Below are positions 11,351 to 23,146 of a stretch of 64,000 nucleotides of DNA, piece after piece. How positions within the stretch are numbered: the stretch's first letter is position 1; each line of letters begins with the position of its first letter. A program made the position numbers and the translations under genes. Source of the stretch: Merluccius polli (lineage: Eukaryota > Chordata > Actinopteri > Gadiformes > Merlucciidae); the NCBI GenBank assembly GCA_030340625.1, contig JAOPHQ010002562.1, positions 462,585-526,584 on the forward strand. Direction: 5' to 3'. The notes beneath the pieces are model-generated. The model did no database searches, was not told where the DNA came from, and saw nothing but the letters and a program-made list of their open reading frames with translations.

Positions 11351-12039
11351 TAGGGGTGTGAACGGTTACAAAAAATTGTAAACAGTTACACGACCCCTTT
11401 TTATTCGTGTACACGGTTAACCGTTTTTTAAATTTTTTTTAAGTGGACCGCAGTCACGCTATACGACCAATGGAGGGTGCAGCCACTTTTCAGAAAGATT
11501 CCTCCGCGTCACTGCCGCCACTCAAATGATTGAGTCGCTCCATCCCTTCTCACACTTCTTGCTTGCAAAATGCCGCATGGTTGTCTGTCGTGGCCCAGAA
11601 CCGCTAGCACCGCCACCGACGTTAGCCCCACCCCCCTCCGTTTCAGACCACCTTGTCGGATGTTTCCAGCGCAGGTGATTGTTCATCGACTCTGTGCTGT
11701 TTTTAAAAGCCAAATGTACACCACACAGTGTACATTTCACTTGGTCTCCTCGTTTTTTTCAAAAAACCTCCAAGCCGCACTTCGCTGTTTCGTGTCAGCT
11801 GCCATCGCGTTACATGACGTAATGCCCGGTGGTCAATTACCCAACATTTATCACGTGCATTTCTTAGCGCATTAACGTTGTCAAAGTGGAACATTTGTAG
11901 CTTTATTAATCTCTAAATAAATAGTATGTGTTCATTTTGATTGAAGATTTAGAATTTTTTTTTCGGTTTACGTTTACTGATTTTTCCTAAACGGTTATGA
12001 TTTACTAACCGGTTACACGTGTACACGTTCACACCCCTA
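11351..12039. mobile_element. hAT element with perfect 8-bp target duplication
   Basis: Ends are TAGGGGTGTGAACG at 11351 and CGTTCACACCCCTA ending at 12039. The flanks are GTTGTGAG at 11343-11350 and GTTGTGAG at 12040-12047, a perfect 8-bp duplication as expected for hAT. The 689-bp copy keeps only a BED-finger region on the minus strand and no transposase core, so it is non-autonomous. Confidence 0.92.
11522..11815 (-). pseudogene. BED zinc finger of a hAT (ZBED1-like) transposase
   Basis: The minus strand reads SAAWRFFEKNEETK in one frame and, one base over, VKCTLCGVHLAFKNS then MNNHLRWKHPTRW. Together these make a BED finger: aromatic W/FF before C-x2-C and a H-x4-H at the end. A single-base frameshift (near 11740) separates the halves, and the remainder (to a stop at 11522) is Gly-rich linker without a DDE core. 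It is the N-terminal remnant left inside the deleted hAT copy 11351-12039. Confidence 0.75.
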
Positions 12040-12047
12040 GTTGTGAG

Positions 12048-12389
12048 TAAAGCATTGTGAAATTAGCAGAAAAGAGCACTGATGTGACGTCTCTAGACTA
12101 TGTGAGGTAGGTCATCAAGGGGTTTGTTGCTTGTTGTCATCAAGGGGTTTGTTGTTATTTCATGCAGATGCGTGGCCAGTTAGCCACTCCGGCATATGTT
12201 TGTGTGTGTGTGTTTGTGTTGGAACAATGACTCTTGTTCTTTCATGGTGGTATCCTTCCTTTTTTTGCTTGTTGCTTTCATGTTGTTTTTTCATTATGGT
12301 TGGGCAACGTTCTGCTCCTTCATATCTAGTTGATGTGATAGGTGGTGTGTGGGGCTGCCATGGTCTGAACTGAGTTTAGAGTGGCAGTA
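12048..12389. other. No recognisable gene; small direct duplication
   Basis: GTCATCAAGGGGTTTGTTG occurs twice at about 12112-12130 and 12138-12156. Short TG repeats follow. Nothing else is seen. Confidence 0.5.
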
Positions 12390-12774
12390 CTGGGGCCTCA
12401 TGTACGAAGACTTGCGTGGATTTTGGCGTATGCCAAAACCCCGAAAATGTCGTACGCACAAATAAATTCAGATGTATCAAAGTGTGCGTACGCATGGATC
12501 CGAACGCGTTTCTTTTGTACATCCGGATCAACGTGGAACTGAGCACATGTGCAGATGTGGCAAACTCCTCCCTGTCCACGCCCCCATTTAAATATGCAAA
12601 TCTATGTAAATAGGCCCTGGACCTGAGATTCACCTCTATCCGATCAGATAAAACAAGCAAGTGTGGCACAGAGGATATTTATATATTATTGCCACTTACT
12701 TAAATGTGTTATTTTATAGGCTATGTATGGACTTTATTTGGCATTTTTACAGACACCCCCCATTCAATTTTAAG

Positions 12775-12778
<4 letters not shown>

Positions 12779-12815
<37 letters not shown>
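12779..12815. repeat. (TTA)n microsatellite
   Basis: An uninterrupted run of about 10 ATT units inside the Harbinger element. Confidence 0.9.
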
Positions 12816-13011
12816 AAAGGCACAAGACCACCCGCGGCTATATAAACGGTGGGCTGCGCTGCGTTCTTCAGTCGGCAGTTAACCGGGACCAGTAAAGCCA
12901 CTGAAGACCAGCCGACTCACTTGTCTTTTTGTTTAATTGATTCTTTCAGAATTATCTTTTCTAAAATATGCCAACCGTTGAGTCAGCTTGCACTCTATGG
13001 GTGTAACACAA

Positions 13012-13300
13012 GCATGAACAAAGGAAAGAAAAGACATTTCACAGAGTCCGAGTTGGAGATTGTGGTGAATGACGTGGAGCCGCGGAGGGAGATTCTCTCT
13101 GGTCTCGTCAGCAGGGATCCATATGAAGAGGAAGGAGATGAGTGGGAGCGTGTGTGTGAGGCGGTACATGCCGTGGGGTCCGAGCAGCGCACACACACAC
13201 ACAGGTGAAGAAGAATTGGTCGGATCCGAAGGTGGAGGTGAAGCGGAGGAATATATTCTATGCGTCACTTTCATGCCGCACACTTGGAAGACCACTAGGT
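13012..13300 (+). pseudogene. Harbinger Myb/SANT-like protein exon broken by a CA repeat
   Basis: From ATG 13014 the frame reads MNKGKKRHFTESELEIVVND, VEPRREILSG, then EWERVCEAVHAVGSEQRT, the start and second helix of the Myb/SANT-like domain found in Harbinger-linked proteins. Where the family continues with a KKKWSD-type third helix, the sequence has an expanded CA repeat (13190-13202), and the third helix resumes in another frame as VKKNWSDPKVEVKRR. The repeat expansion has therefore broken the domain. Given the enclosing element this is a dead accessory gene of that transposon. Confidence 0.75.
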
Positions 13301-13339
13301 GTACCAATAATCTACTACGCCCCCCCACACACACACACA

Positions 13340-14785
13340 CACATCGCGCTGCGTTTGGTTTGTCTAACTTTACCTTGAATTGGAGGAATGGGGCATTTTG
13401 ATCCTGACATTTCATTATGCATACATTAAATACATCTGTTGAACTCAAATTAAATACATATGTTAACATATTCAACCAGACACAATGTTGTATTTGCTAT
13501 TATTCACACATTTATTAACACCATCAACCACCCTCCCCCAGTTGGTTTGTCGGAGTTGAACTGTAACTTGATCTCTGAATGGTAACTTAACTGCATTCGT
13601 GATTCGTTTGAATGTTGTGAACGAGGGAGGAGGCGAGTCGGTCAGACTCGGCTGGCATTCGCGAACGGCGAATGCATTCGCGATTCGCGAATGCATTCGC
13701 CGTTCGCGAATGAGAACGAGGGGCGGAGGGAGGAGCTGAGTCTGAACGACTGAACGACTGAACGATAGTGATGGATTTCATGATTCGTTTGCGCGAATCA
13801 GTTCGCGTCGTTCAGTTCGCCATAAAGAGTCATTCATTCGTTCGTTCGTTCGTTCGTTCAGTCGTGTTTCCGGTAGCGGTGAATCATTCACTCGTTCGTT
13901 CGTTCAGTCGTGTTTCCGGTAGCGGTGAATCATTCACTCGTTCAGTTGTTCAGTCATTCAGACTCAGCTCCTCCCTCCGCCCCTCGTTCTCATTCGCGAA
14001 CGGCGAATGCATTCGCGAATCGCGAATGCATTAGTGATGGATTTCATGATTCGTTTGCGCGAATCAGTTCGCGTCGTTCAGTTCGCCATAAAGAGTCGTT
14101 CGGTCGTTCGTTCGTTCGTTCAGTCGTGTTTCCGGTAGCGGTGAATCATTCACTCGTTCGTTCGGTCAGTCGTGTTTCCGGTAGCGGTGAATCATTCACT
14201 CGTTCAGTTGTTCAGACTCAGCTCCTCCCTCCGCCCCTCGTTCTCATTCGCGAATGGCGAATGCATTCGCGAATGGCGAATGCATTAGTGATGGATTTCA
14301 TGATTCGTTTGCGCGAATCAGTTCGCGTCGTTCAGTTCGCCATAAAGAGTCGTTTGTTCGTTCGTTCGTTCGTTCAGTCGTTCAGTCGTGTTTCCGGTAG
14401 CGGTGAATCATTCACTCGTTCAGTCGTTCAGACTCAGCTCCTCCCTCCGCCCCTCGTTCTCGCCGTTCGCGAATGCCAGCCGAGTCTGACCGACTCGCCT
14501 CCTCCCTCGTTCACAACATTCAAACGAATCACGAATGCAGTTAAGTTACCATTCAGAGATCAAGTTACAGTTCAACTCCGACAAACCAACTGGGGGAGGG
14601 TGGTTGATGGTGTTAATAAATGTGTGAATAATAGCAAATACAACATTGTGTCTGGTTGAATATGTTAACATATGTATTTAATTTGAGTTCAACAGATGTA
14701 TTTAATGTATGCATAATGACATGTCAGGATCAAAATGCCCCATTCCTCCAATTCAAGGTAAAGTTAGACAAACCAAACGCAGCGG
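13340..14785. repeat. Large inverted repeat (arms about 325 bp) with GTTC-rich interior
   Basis: Bases 13340-13665 and 14462-14785 are near-perfect reverse complements, for example AACATTCAAACGAATCACGA at 14515 against its complement near 13600. Between them are multiple units of the type GAATCATTCACTCGTTCG with TTTCCGGTAGCGG, and palindromic GCGAATGCATTCGC blocks. A related inverted unit follows at 15305-15495. The 249-codon frame across 13910-14659 comes from this repeat and is not a gene. Confidence 0.9.
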
Positions 14786-15239
14786 GATGTGGGGGATTAT
14801 TGGATGTTTAATATATCAGCAAGATAATAGACTTGATTTAGCAATGATGAGTTTTAAAGTTAATGATGTACAGTTGTGTTTATTCTGGGCATATTTTATT
14901 TACTATTGTGAAGATGGCCATTGGCCACCCCCACTCAAGACCAAGATCCACCAAGGTGGGGGTCCCGGCCGGGTCGCGTGCAACGAGACAGATTGACGAG
15001 ACATTCAAATATTTTATTAATCTGGCATGACACAGAAAATACAAAGACAGCATGCATTTACCATTTCACTGATATTTAAATACGATTGGCTGGCTCTCGT
15101 GAGTCGTGACGTCTCAGTCCTCGAGTCAATCACAGTCAGCGAACGACTCGCGACTCGCGAATCAGCGCCGCGAATCAGCAGCGCGTCAGAGACTCAGCGA
15201 ACGAGACGAACGACGACGAACGAGTCGAACGAGAGTGGC

Positions 15240-15495
15240 GAACGAGGTCAGTTCGTTCACTTTAAAGAGTCGTTCGTTCGAACTGATTCGTTCGCGAACG
15301 AGCCATCACTACTGAACGAGTGAATGATTCACCGCTACCGGAAACACGACTGAACGAACGAACGAGTGAATGATTCACCGCTACCGGAAACACGACTGAA
15401 CGAACGAACGAACGAACGAACGAACGAACGACTCTTTATGGCGAACTGAACGACGCGAACTGATTCGCGCAAACAAATCATGAAATCCATCACTA
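15240..15495. repeat. GAAC-rich repeat, inverted copy of the 13790-14430 units
   Basis: Units with GATTCACCGCTACCGGAAAC and runs of GAAC are the reverse complement of the units inside the large foldback, ending with the same CATGAAATCCATCACTA boundary. The block extends the foldback structure of the Harbinger element. Confidence 0.85.
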
Positions 15496-15844
15496 ATCGG
15501 TAATACCATTTTCTTCATCACATTGCGCATGCGTTTATATCCACCCGTATAGTTGCAAACACGGTGGGTGTGTTAGTTCATAAGTGTGTCTCTGACGTGC
15601 ACATCACTCTGATCACTAATTGTTTTTGACATTATTAACAGTTTCCCAGCGTCACCTCTAAGTGTCGCCAAAGGAACAATAGCTGTAGAAACGTGCGTAC
15701 GCCAGCTATGAAGTTGACGTGAGGCACCGCACATTTCCACGGTCATTTCACGTTTCATACATCTGAACGTGAGCGTGGAACGCCATTTCTTTTTGCGTAC
15801 GCCATGTTTTTGTGCGTACGCAACCTTCGTACATGAGGCCCCTG

Positions 15845-17587
15845 GAAAGGCTTTCAGTTGGTCTGATGAAAAGTTATCTGGCTGTCCGGCCAATCAGAAC
15901 AGCATGCAAGAACAATGCATTATGCTTATAATGCATTAGCATTATGCTAAAATCGAAGGTGGGGTGTCAGGGCCAACCTGTCAACCTTATTCTCTTTTAA
16001 GAGACCGCTTTGTTCCTTGAGCTGCTCCATCCATCCACCCACCCGACCCTCCAAACATATCCCAACTTAATAAAAACTGATTGACTGCTGAGTGAAATCA
16101 CTCGGCTTGTTAGTGCAGTGCAGCGTCTCTAGAAGGGCTTGTTGTAGAGGACTCTCCTCCCGGACACCTCGTTATGACGCCTTCATCAAGATGACATTTT
16201 CAGCAAGAAGTTGAGCGTGGCACAGGAGCCCCTGGGGACCCACTGTGTGTGATAATGTGTGGAAATAGCGGGCACAGGATCATTAATCTCAATAAAAGCA
16301 CATCTCCTGAGGCCAGGGAAAAAAGGGAGAGTGCATCATTTTTGTAATATTCCTGGCTGGTTGAGATCACAATCAATTATTGATTGAGTTGGTAATTAGC
16401 TTCTTTAATTAGCTGTGAGATGTTAAAGGTGCTTGTAGATGAACTCGCTTTGAGGAGGCCATCCTCTTTACTGTGTGTGTGTGTGGCTGCACGAGCACAA
16501 GTGTGTGTTTGTGTGCGTGTGCACTGAATGTGTAACATTTTTGTTTCTAGATGGCAGGTAAACCTTTCACAAAACAATAGAGGCAATCACTGTGTGTTTA
16601 ATACTGCATTATACTTAGAGAATCAAATTCATTGAAAGTGATGATTTCCATTCAGTGGGATGGGCTAGAAAAGCGAAAATCCTTTGAAAACATTACATTA
16701 TTTAGGTAAACTTCACAATTTTAAAGTAATTTAGTACGACGGCAATGCAACACAATGGCGAAGTCCTGCTGTACTTATCTTTATGACCACGAGGTGGCAA
16801 TGTAACACTGGGCATCCATCTCTCAGTCTCCCTCCTCCTCCCGGCATGTATTCGCCCTCTATTGCGTGGAGTCTCTTTATCTTTTAATTTGAACCAAGCA
16901 TTCGTCAAATACTAACAATAACAATTGCATTTTTTTCAATTACAGAACAAAGACTGTAACTTTTATAATAGATAATCAAACACAAGGGAAAACTATTGAT
17001 CTACTGTCCAAATAAAGCCATAAATGTCATCCATATAGCGGATTTAGAGGATGAAAAGCAACCTTTTCCAATACTGCAACTGGCCAAAAAAACATTCACT
17101 GCTCGCCAAATATGTCTCATGTATATCATGACACGCACCATCCACTTATTCTATTGAACAAGAGTTACAAAATGTCTGTACATTTGCACAACTCAACAGG
17201 ATAAATCTTTGGAAATGCAGCCCAAGCAGCAGCATTCGGCGTTCAAAAATAACTTTTTCAAGTCACTGGGTCCCTTGAGAAGATGCCTGTGAAAAAAAAG
17301 AAAGTCACGCAATTCCTTTCAGACAACACTGCATTACACAGGCGCCGTGCTGTCGGAGGCCCCTGTATTTCACAGACACCGCCACTGCATGCTGCACATT
17401 GTCTTCAGCACCAGCATACACACACACACACACACCAGTTTGGCCGGCCCATAGGGGTGTCTAGGGCGGTGCCCTGGCTCTGATTGGCTCCCAAAAAAAT
17501 ATAACAGCTTAACAAAACTTTTATTGTGTTGAAAACACTCTTAAAGGTATTTTTTGTGTGTGGGTGTTACCATTTAATCATACAAAG
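15845..17587. other. No recognisable gene
   Basis: Non-coding-looking sequence with GT/CA repeats at 16473-16485, 16500-16520 and 17418-17436. No family-like open frame was seen. Confidence 0.5.
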
Positions 17588-18316
17588 TATGGGCTGTCAA
17601 ACGATAATTTTTTTTAAACTGATTAATCGCATAGTATTGGCGAGTTAACTCACAATTAATCGCAGTTTTTAAATTCTATTTTAAATCCACTCCCATTGAA
17701 GAGATAATCAAATGGAATGACAAATTGTAATTCACACCAAATAAGGAGAACTCCGGTGTAAGCTGGTTGTGGGATGTTTAGTATGAGAACGAGTTCCAAC
17801 GTTACCATGGTGATTAAAGGAGAACTCCGGTGTAAACTGGTTCTGGGATGTTTAGTATGAGAACGAGTTCCAATGTTCCATGGAGAGCAACAAAAAGCCG
17901 ATACGACGCAAAGCTAAGTTAGCTGTTTTTAGCCGATTCTACCAAACTGCTATACGTTTGAGTGCTAAGGGCATCTCACCTGGTAAAAAATAAATCACTT
18001 TTTTAAAGCACTTACAAGGCTAGAAATAGCCAGACATTTCTTTGGTAGTATAATGAGGGTCTTAACATAAAACAAGGCATTGACAACTTTGTAAGTGTAC
18101 AGATAGTTTATTAAAAAGCATATTTTATACACACAATACCTTCAGTAGTTCACCAGTCGACGTCGACATGTTTTTTTTGAGGCTGATAAGTTGATTGACG
18201 AACACAGAGCTTGCGTGCAATCACGCGAGCAGTGCGTTAATGCATCACTTTTTTCTTAATCGAATTAAAATAAGATTGTGTTAACGTGTTATTATCGCGC
18301 TAATTTTGACAGCCCT
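17588..18316. mobile_element. hAT-like MITE with imperfect 8-bp duplication
   Basis: Ends are GGGCTGTCAAACGATAAT (17591) and a complementary TTTTGACAGCCC (ending 18315). Flanks ATACAAAG (17580-17587) and ATACAAAA (18317-18324) match at 7 of 8 bases. GGGCTGTCAAA ends with TTAATCG inner repeats are common for non-autonomous hAT elements. A 70-bp stretch is duplicated inside (next entry). No coding capacity. Confidence 0.7.
17741..17883. repeat. Tandem duplication of about 75 bp
   Basis: AAGGAGAACTCCGGTGTAA and the following text up to GAACGAGTTCCAA occur twice in direct orientation at 17741 and 17817, with a few differences. Confidence 0.85.
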
Positions 18317-18324
18317 ATACAAAA

Positions 18325-18996
18325 TATATTATTTCTGGCAAGACATATTGCATGGCCAGCAAGAAATATCGCATGGCCAGCCACTGTCCACATTTTTCAA
18401 TGTTTTTTTGTAGACGTCATTAGTTTTGTATAGACCCTATCAGGGTGGCCTTAACACGGTAGGCTGGAACAACCATCTCCATCACTTGTAAGTGTAAGTG
18501 AACCTCCTGTTTCAACTCGAATTCGAACACAATGAGATTTTAAAAAATGCGTTTTGGGCTGAGAGTTCTAGGAAGGAGGGGGGACATGTTATCCCCATGG
18601 TTATGACCCACAGCAACTTTGTGATCCTTATTTTAAGCTAGTATCATCGTTGTGTATGAGCGTTATAATGAGCGATGTTGTTTATGAAATCACACCGTGG
18701 TGTTATACTATAAGTGTCCGAGAAGCTTAACCCTCTCTCGGACACGGACATCAACATCAACCGCTGGCCGGACAGAGCACCACACATCCACACACACCTC
18801 GCCGCCGGTGTCCCTTCATCGTGACATTGAAGTGTCTCGGAAAGGCACTAAGACCTCACCAAAAGAACGCAACTTGAGTTTGGAGCAGAGTATAGCTCTA
18901 GTTATGGACCACTAGAGCTCTAGTTGTAGACCACTAAAGCCGGTGTACCGAAACGCAATTTCCGCTCTCGTACTACCTATGAGATGTGTACGTTAG
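18325..18996. other. No recognisable gene
   Basis: Nothing family-like was seen. A frame at 18697-18915 is Ser/Thr-rich and not recognisable. Confidence 0.4.
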
Positions 18997-19807
18997 CTAA
19001 AGAGGAACTTCAAGATTTTTCAACCTGGACCATATATTCCCATAATTTTGGGTTTCGGGGACTAAGGCGGACAACAATTGTTGAAATTGGTCCAGTATTG
19101 GTCCAGAGCGAGAGGGCTTCAGCCGTCAGCCATGAAACAATGTACGTCCTCTAAAAGTGCTTAACTAAAAGTGCCTAACGTTATGGAATGGATCCCTAGT
19201 GTGGGGTTTGTGTCCCGGGGAAGAAGGCTGCCGACAACAGGAACGCTTATAACTCACTTTATTTGTTTAGGTTTAAGTTATTTAACTATGAACCAGAAGG
19301 AGAAGTATTATATGTATTTCACGCCGCGTGGAGAACCCCAAGCTTTGCATCCTTAGTAGCTTTGCATCCTTCCGATGCGCTGCCTGGGGCGTTCTGATTC
19401 TAACCGGATGCTTCCGCCGGATGCCCCTGGGCAGGAGGCGTGGCCTCCATGACGCACAATGGCTAGCGTTAAGCGCCGCCCCCAGTATATTGTTTGCCGC
19501 CATCATGTGTTGAGGTGCAGTTACTACAACTTGTATATTTATTTCTACTCCTGGCTATGTGTAGATATTTACAGCCTGATGATACATATGTTATTAATTC
19601 GCAAGAGAAATACCTGTCTTTACCTTTCGCTTGATCCGGTCTGTTATTGTTTGTTATTGTGTCTAACCAACCCAAGAGTTGAGTTGTTGCTGGTAAAGAA
19701 CGTTGGAAACGTGGGTGACAATTGGAGAAGTGTGCACGACACCGACTGGAGTTTGTTGTACAGAAAGCGTAGCTGGATAAAAAAGCAATTTAAAGGATAA
19801 AAAAGCA

Positions 19808-20105
19808 ATGGTTTGCGCATTTCCGAATTGTGCATCTTCACACAGCTTCATAGAAGACTACCTTTGTTGGACAGGGGGGACATGCAGTTGTAGTTGTGGC
19901 TAGTTGTGCAACGAATGGATGCCAACACTCCTGTCCATACACTGCGCCTTGGTCTGGTCACTGCAGACCAACAGGTCTGCAGTGACCATTTTGACCGGGA
20001 TGACTACTGCCAGCCAAATAAGAGAGAAAATCCTATAAAAAGCACTTTTTCCTAAAGAAAAATACTGTTCCAAGAGTGGAGAGACCTGCTGCAGACAGCC
20101 TGGAG
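19808..20105 (+). pseudogene. THAP zinc-finger exon of a transposase
   Basis: ATG at 19808 opens MVCAFPNCASSHS, giving the first Cys pair of a THAP finger (C-x4-C). After a disturbed middle, one frame reads LRLGLVTADQQVCSDHFDRD with the second pair C-x2-H in the expected CSDHF context. A base shift later, LKKNTVPRVERPA matches the closing AVP-like box of THAP domains, followed by a GT donor at 20106. Several frame breaks show decay. THAP fingers head P-element and Kolobok transposases; the TTAA flanks of the enclosing element favour Kolobok. Confidence 0.7.
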
Positions 20106-20639
20106 GTAATATTAGCTAAAGTTATTGTGTTGACCTGGCATTGGTACACACAAAAGCATGGCAGGATAATGGCAAAAACAATCACTCAATAAGTCAGTCC
20201 TATGTGCAAAATATCAACTGAGTCATGATTGATGACATGATATCTATATAGATCAATTTCCCCTTTTCAGCAGTTGACATTCATAATAACAGAATAAGTC
20301 AACAAGCTGACATTATCTGGGTAATATTGGTGCCAATGTGCATGTATGTGGTGTAAAAATGTAATTATTACTATATTATACTATATGTAATTATTATCTA
20401 TTATACAAACCTATTCGCTACCTAGTGAATTCATGTGCGTCGATGACACGGTGAACAAGAACTAGACACCAATATTGTTTTTTCTTTCAATCCCGGTACA
20501 AATATTCTTTTTCAAAACAAAGTCAACAATGGGTTGTAAAGCCCATCTATGAACTCACCAAGTAGGCCTTCTGTCAAGACCTCATGGAGCGTGTCCTGAA
20601 GAGGACCAGAGGGTTGTTGACTGAGCCTTTGCCTGACAC

Positions 20640-20805
20640 AAAGGTAAACTTAGGAAGAGGACTCGGATGCAGAGATAGAAGGGAGCTGATAAAGGATTTA
20701 TTCTTTCCAAAAATTCAAGGAACAAAAAACGCCTCAACGAGGGATCAAACAAAAATAGCGCCTCAATGAGGGTTCAAACAAAAAGCGCCTCAACGAGGGA
20801 TGGCC
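20640..20805. repeat. Short tandem repeat, about 30-bp unit
   Basis: The unit GCGCCTCAACGAGGGATCAA with A-rich spacers appears three times at 20728-20800 with minor changes. Surrounding sequence to about 21020 resembles dispersed non-coding repeat. Confidence 0.7.
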
Positions 20806-21541
20806 AAAAAGTGCTAACTAAAACTAGGGAGCAAAATAAAATCCAACAGACAAAAGGAAGGATCAACAAGAAAATAACTTGACTAGACTAGACTATGATT
20901 ACGGACGTGGTGCTCTGGACTACATACAAGACACACTGGCACAGGACAAAGGAAGACGCAGACTATAAATACACATGGAGGTTAATGGGGAACAGGTGGA
21001 CACAATCAGGGATCAGGGAAGGCAATCAGACTACTACACAACATCGCTCCTGTTTAAAGGCCTGAGAAGAAAAAAATACTAGCTCAACATATGTGGGGGA
21101 GGGGTACTTGCGTCTGATGGCAGTGATGATGCAGCTCGGCTGCATCATCACAACAGAACACTGTTCTATTGTCACGGCCAAGGCATTCTCCTTTGAGCGC
21201 CCACTCCAGCACCACATGGTAGGCCACAATTCTGCACTGGCTGGAGGACAGGAAAGGGTCCAGTTGATTTGTGAACTATGAAGCCAAACTAAATTATGCA
21301 ACAGTAATTACTCATCAGAGACTTGTCTAGGTAAAGAAATTAAATGCATATAAACATATATATACATGTATACTCGATGGTATTGGCCCCCTCTTCCAGT
21401 TTATTTTGGGCACATGAAAAATGTCTCCAGCACAGCCCTGTTGATCAGAGGAGGGAAATCCTCTTGAGGTGGTGACAGCGTTGTGTCACCACGTTGCCAC
21501 CACCACCATGTTGCGTTTCCGAGGTATCATGGACACATTAA

Positions 21542-22425
21542 AGGTGCTGTAGACAACTTTTTTGCTTTAACGTATCAATATGAAGTAAATGTTGATTGCA
21601 CAGTGTAATGGCTACAGAATAATGACACCATGAATTGTTCCCTTAGCTTCTCTATAAGCCTTGCTTTCACTATGCAGCTCTGTCTGCCACTGGGTACGAT
21701 CTCTCGGGAAAATTGAAGGCTCCATTTACAGCAGCGTCAACCATTGCGCATGCAACCAAACCAGGAGGAATAGTGCTTTTGTTTACCCAGTAGCTATAGG
21801 TAGCTATCCTAATTAGCTATCCCCAGTAGTGGAAATGGCGGACGGTGGAACAACCGAAGTAAAGCCAATCTGATGACACTACTTATATCTGCGTACGCTA
21901 CATTTTTGCATTGAGTATACTACCTGAATAAATCTCATGTTGCGACTCGCCAGGCAATCCAGTCAGGCTACCAACCCGGTTCGCTTTTCTCAACACATAC
22001 TAAATAATTTGTATCTGCTTTCATGTCTCCATCATAGACTAAATGAATGAATAAACTCACGGTTTTCCTCCTAATGTTTTCTTCTACTCCCCCCTCCACC
22101 CCGATGCCAACCCCTGCTACTGATACTTGTTTATGTGAAGCAATACCCAAACTACGGTATTACTATGCAATGCACATCATTACAATAACTTTTGCCTGTT
22201 CCCAAATAAAATGATGACAATTTCACTTTACCTCCTCAGTGAACATGCTTCTTTCCAAAGTGTTGATTGTTTCTTTCACAGAGATTTCCAAAAAAATGTG
22301 CGTCTTGTGTTGTTTGTGGTTGCTAGTCTCTGAGGAAATGGAAAGCAATCCAGTTTGTCTTTGCGACGGTGCAAAAATAATACCACTTTGAAACGCTAGG
22401 GTGGGAAAAATTATCTGCAGCCCCT
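21542..22425. mobile_element. Nested TTAA-flanked non-autonomous element
   Basis: Left: TTAA (21538-21541) then AGGTGCTGTAGACAA. Right: TTATCTGCAGCCCCT then TTAA (22426-22429). The ends are imperfect inverted repeats and the TTAA duplication is perfect. No protein is recognisable in the 884 bp. It sits inside the larger Kolobok-like element and so inserted after it. Confidence 0.75.
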
Positions 22426-22559
22426 TTAAGATCACCAATATCAGGTAGCAACAAATCCCTCTTTACAAACATAAGCATTCTTCCTATGTGGGCAAAGGGT
22501 CACAGCACCCACAGGAACACCACCAGTCTCCAAAGCTTCGCGGCCTTGCGGTAGCTGGT

Positions 22560-22709
22560 TCACCCTCCTCTATCCTTTGTCCCTCTCTCTCTCCTCGTCC
22601 ACATTTCTAAGAGCTCTCCATCTGTATACTCTGGCTCAAATAAATACGGGCGGCCATTGAACTCTAAGGCCTCATCCACATTGTTAAAATCAGCTAAATA
22701 TTCAGCCAT
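22560..22709 (-). pseudogene. Second P2X7-tail-like N-terminal exon
   Basis: From ATG 22707-22709 the minus strand reads MAEYLADFNNVDEALEF, then GRPYLFEPEYTDGELLEM and a basic/acidic run ending near a possible GT donor at 22562. The PYLFEPEYTD-ELLEM stretch resembles the N-terminus of fish transposon-linked proteins annotated as P2X7-like. Downstream exons with the Cys-rich tail were not found. It lies within the THAP-bearing TTAA element and points toward the THAP exon. Confidence 0.55.
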
Positions 22710-23146
22710 GCCATTGGAAATCTTTTGGATAACACTAAGGTATGCTTTTCTCACTCACTCACGTTTCCACTGTTCTCTTCCTGCAACAACTCAACTCTTG
22801 CGATATGTCAGAGTGAGAATTTTCCTTGAACGAGAGCTGGTTAGACAGAACAAACCAAATCAAGCGAATGGTAAAGAAAGACAGGTTTTATTTCTTTGTA
22901 GGGATCCTTTTCCTAATGTTGTCTGACACTTACAGTATATTAACAATCTGAGCCTGTCAGTGGCTAAACAAGCAATTACGTACATTTACCCCAGGAGCTT
23001 TACATTGCTGCCATTTGATGGATGATGGCTGAAGCCCTCTCACTCAATTCTGGACCAATTTAAAAAATTGTTCAACATTAGTCCCTGAGACCCAAAATGA
23101 TAGGAAATTAGGGTCCAGGTTGAAAAATCCCAAAGTTCCCCTTTAA

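Larger units (their letters stand above)
12393..15841. mobile_element. PIF/Harbinger element with CTG target duplication, enlarged by nested repeats
   Basis: Inverted ends GGGCCTCATGTACGAAG (12393) and CTTCGTACATGAGGCCC (ending 15841) are flanked on both sides by CTG (12390-12392, 15842-15844). A 3-bp CWG or TWA duplication is characteristic of PIF/Harbinger. Further inverted matches with CGTACGC motifs lie inside both ends. The element encodes a Myb/SANT-like protein at 13012-13300, the usual second Harbinger gene, but no transposase. Most of the interior is a foldback repeat and GTTC-rich satellite-like DNA. Confidence 0.8.
19001..23142. mobile_element. Kolobok-like TTAA element with THAP and P2X7-like remnants
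   Basis: The ends are inverted copies of about 130 bp: 19001 AGAGGAACTTCAAGATTTTT with CAACCTGGACC, and the complement at 23015-23142 ending GGTTGAAAAATCC / GTTCCCCT. The right side is followed by TTAA (23143-23146); the left flank is CTAA (18997-19000), one base off. Inside, the plus strand starts a THAP-finger exon at 19808 and the minus strand starts a P2X7-tail-like exon near 22709, two convergent genes. Most of the interior is replaced, including a nested 0.9-kb TTAA element, so the copy is dead. Confidence 0.65.

Noticed and set aside
13910..14659. A 249-codon plus-strand frame
   Set aside because: It is made of repeated GTTC units and the foldback arm, giving repetitive Ser/Val/Arg text with no domain. 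Its length follows from the repeat.
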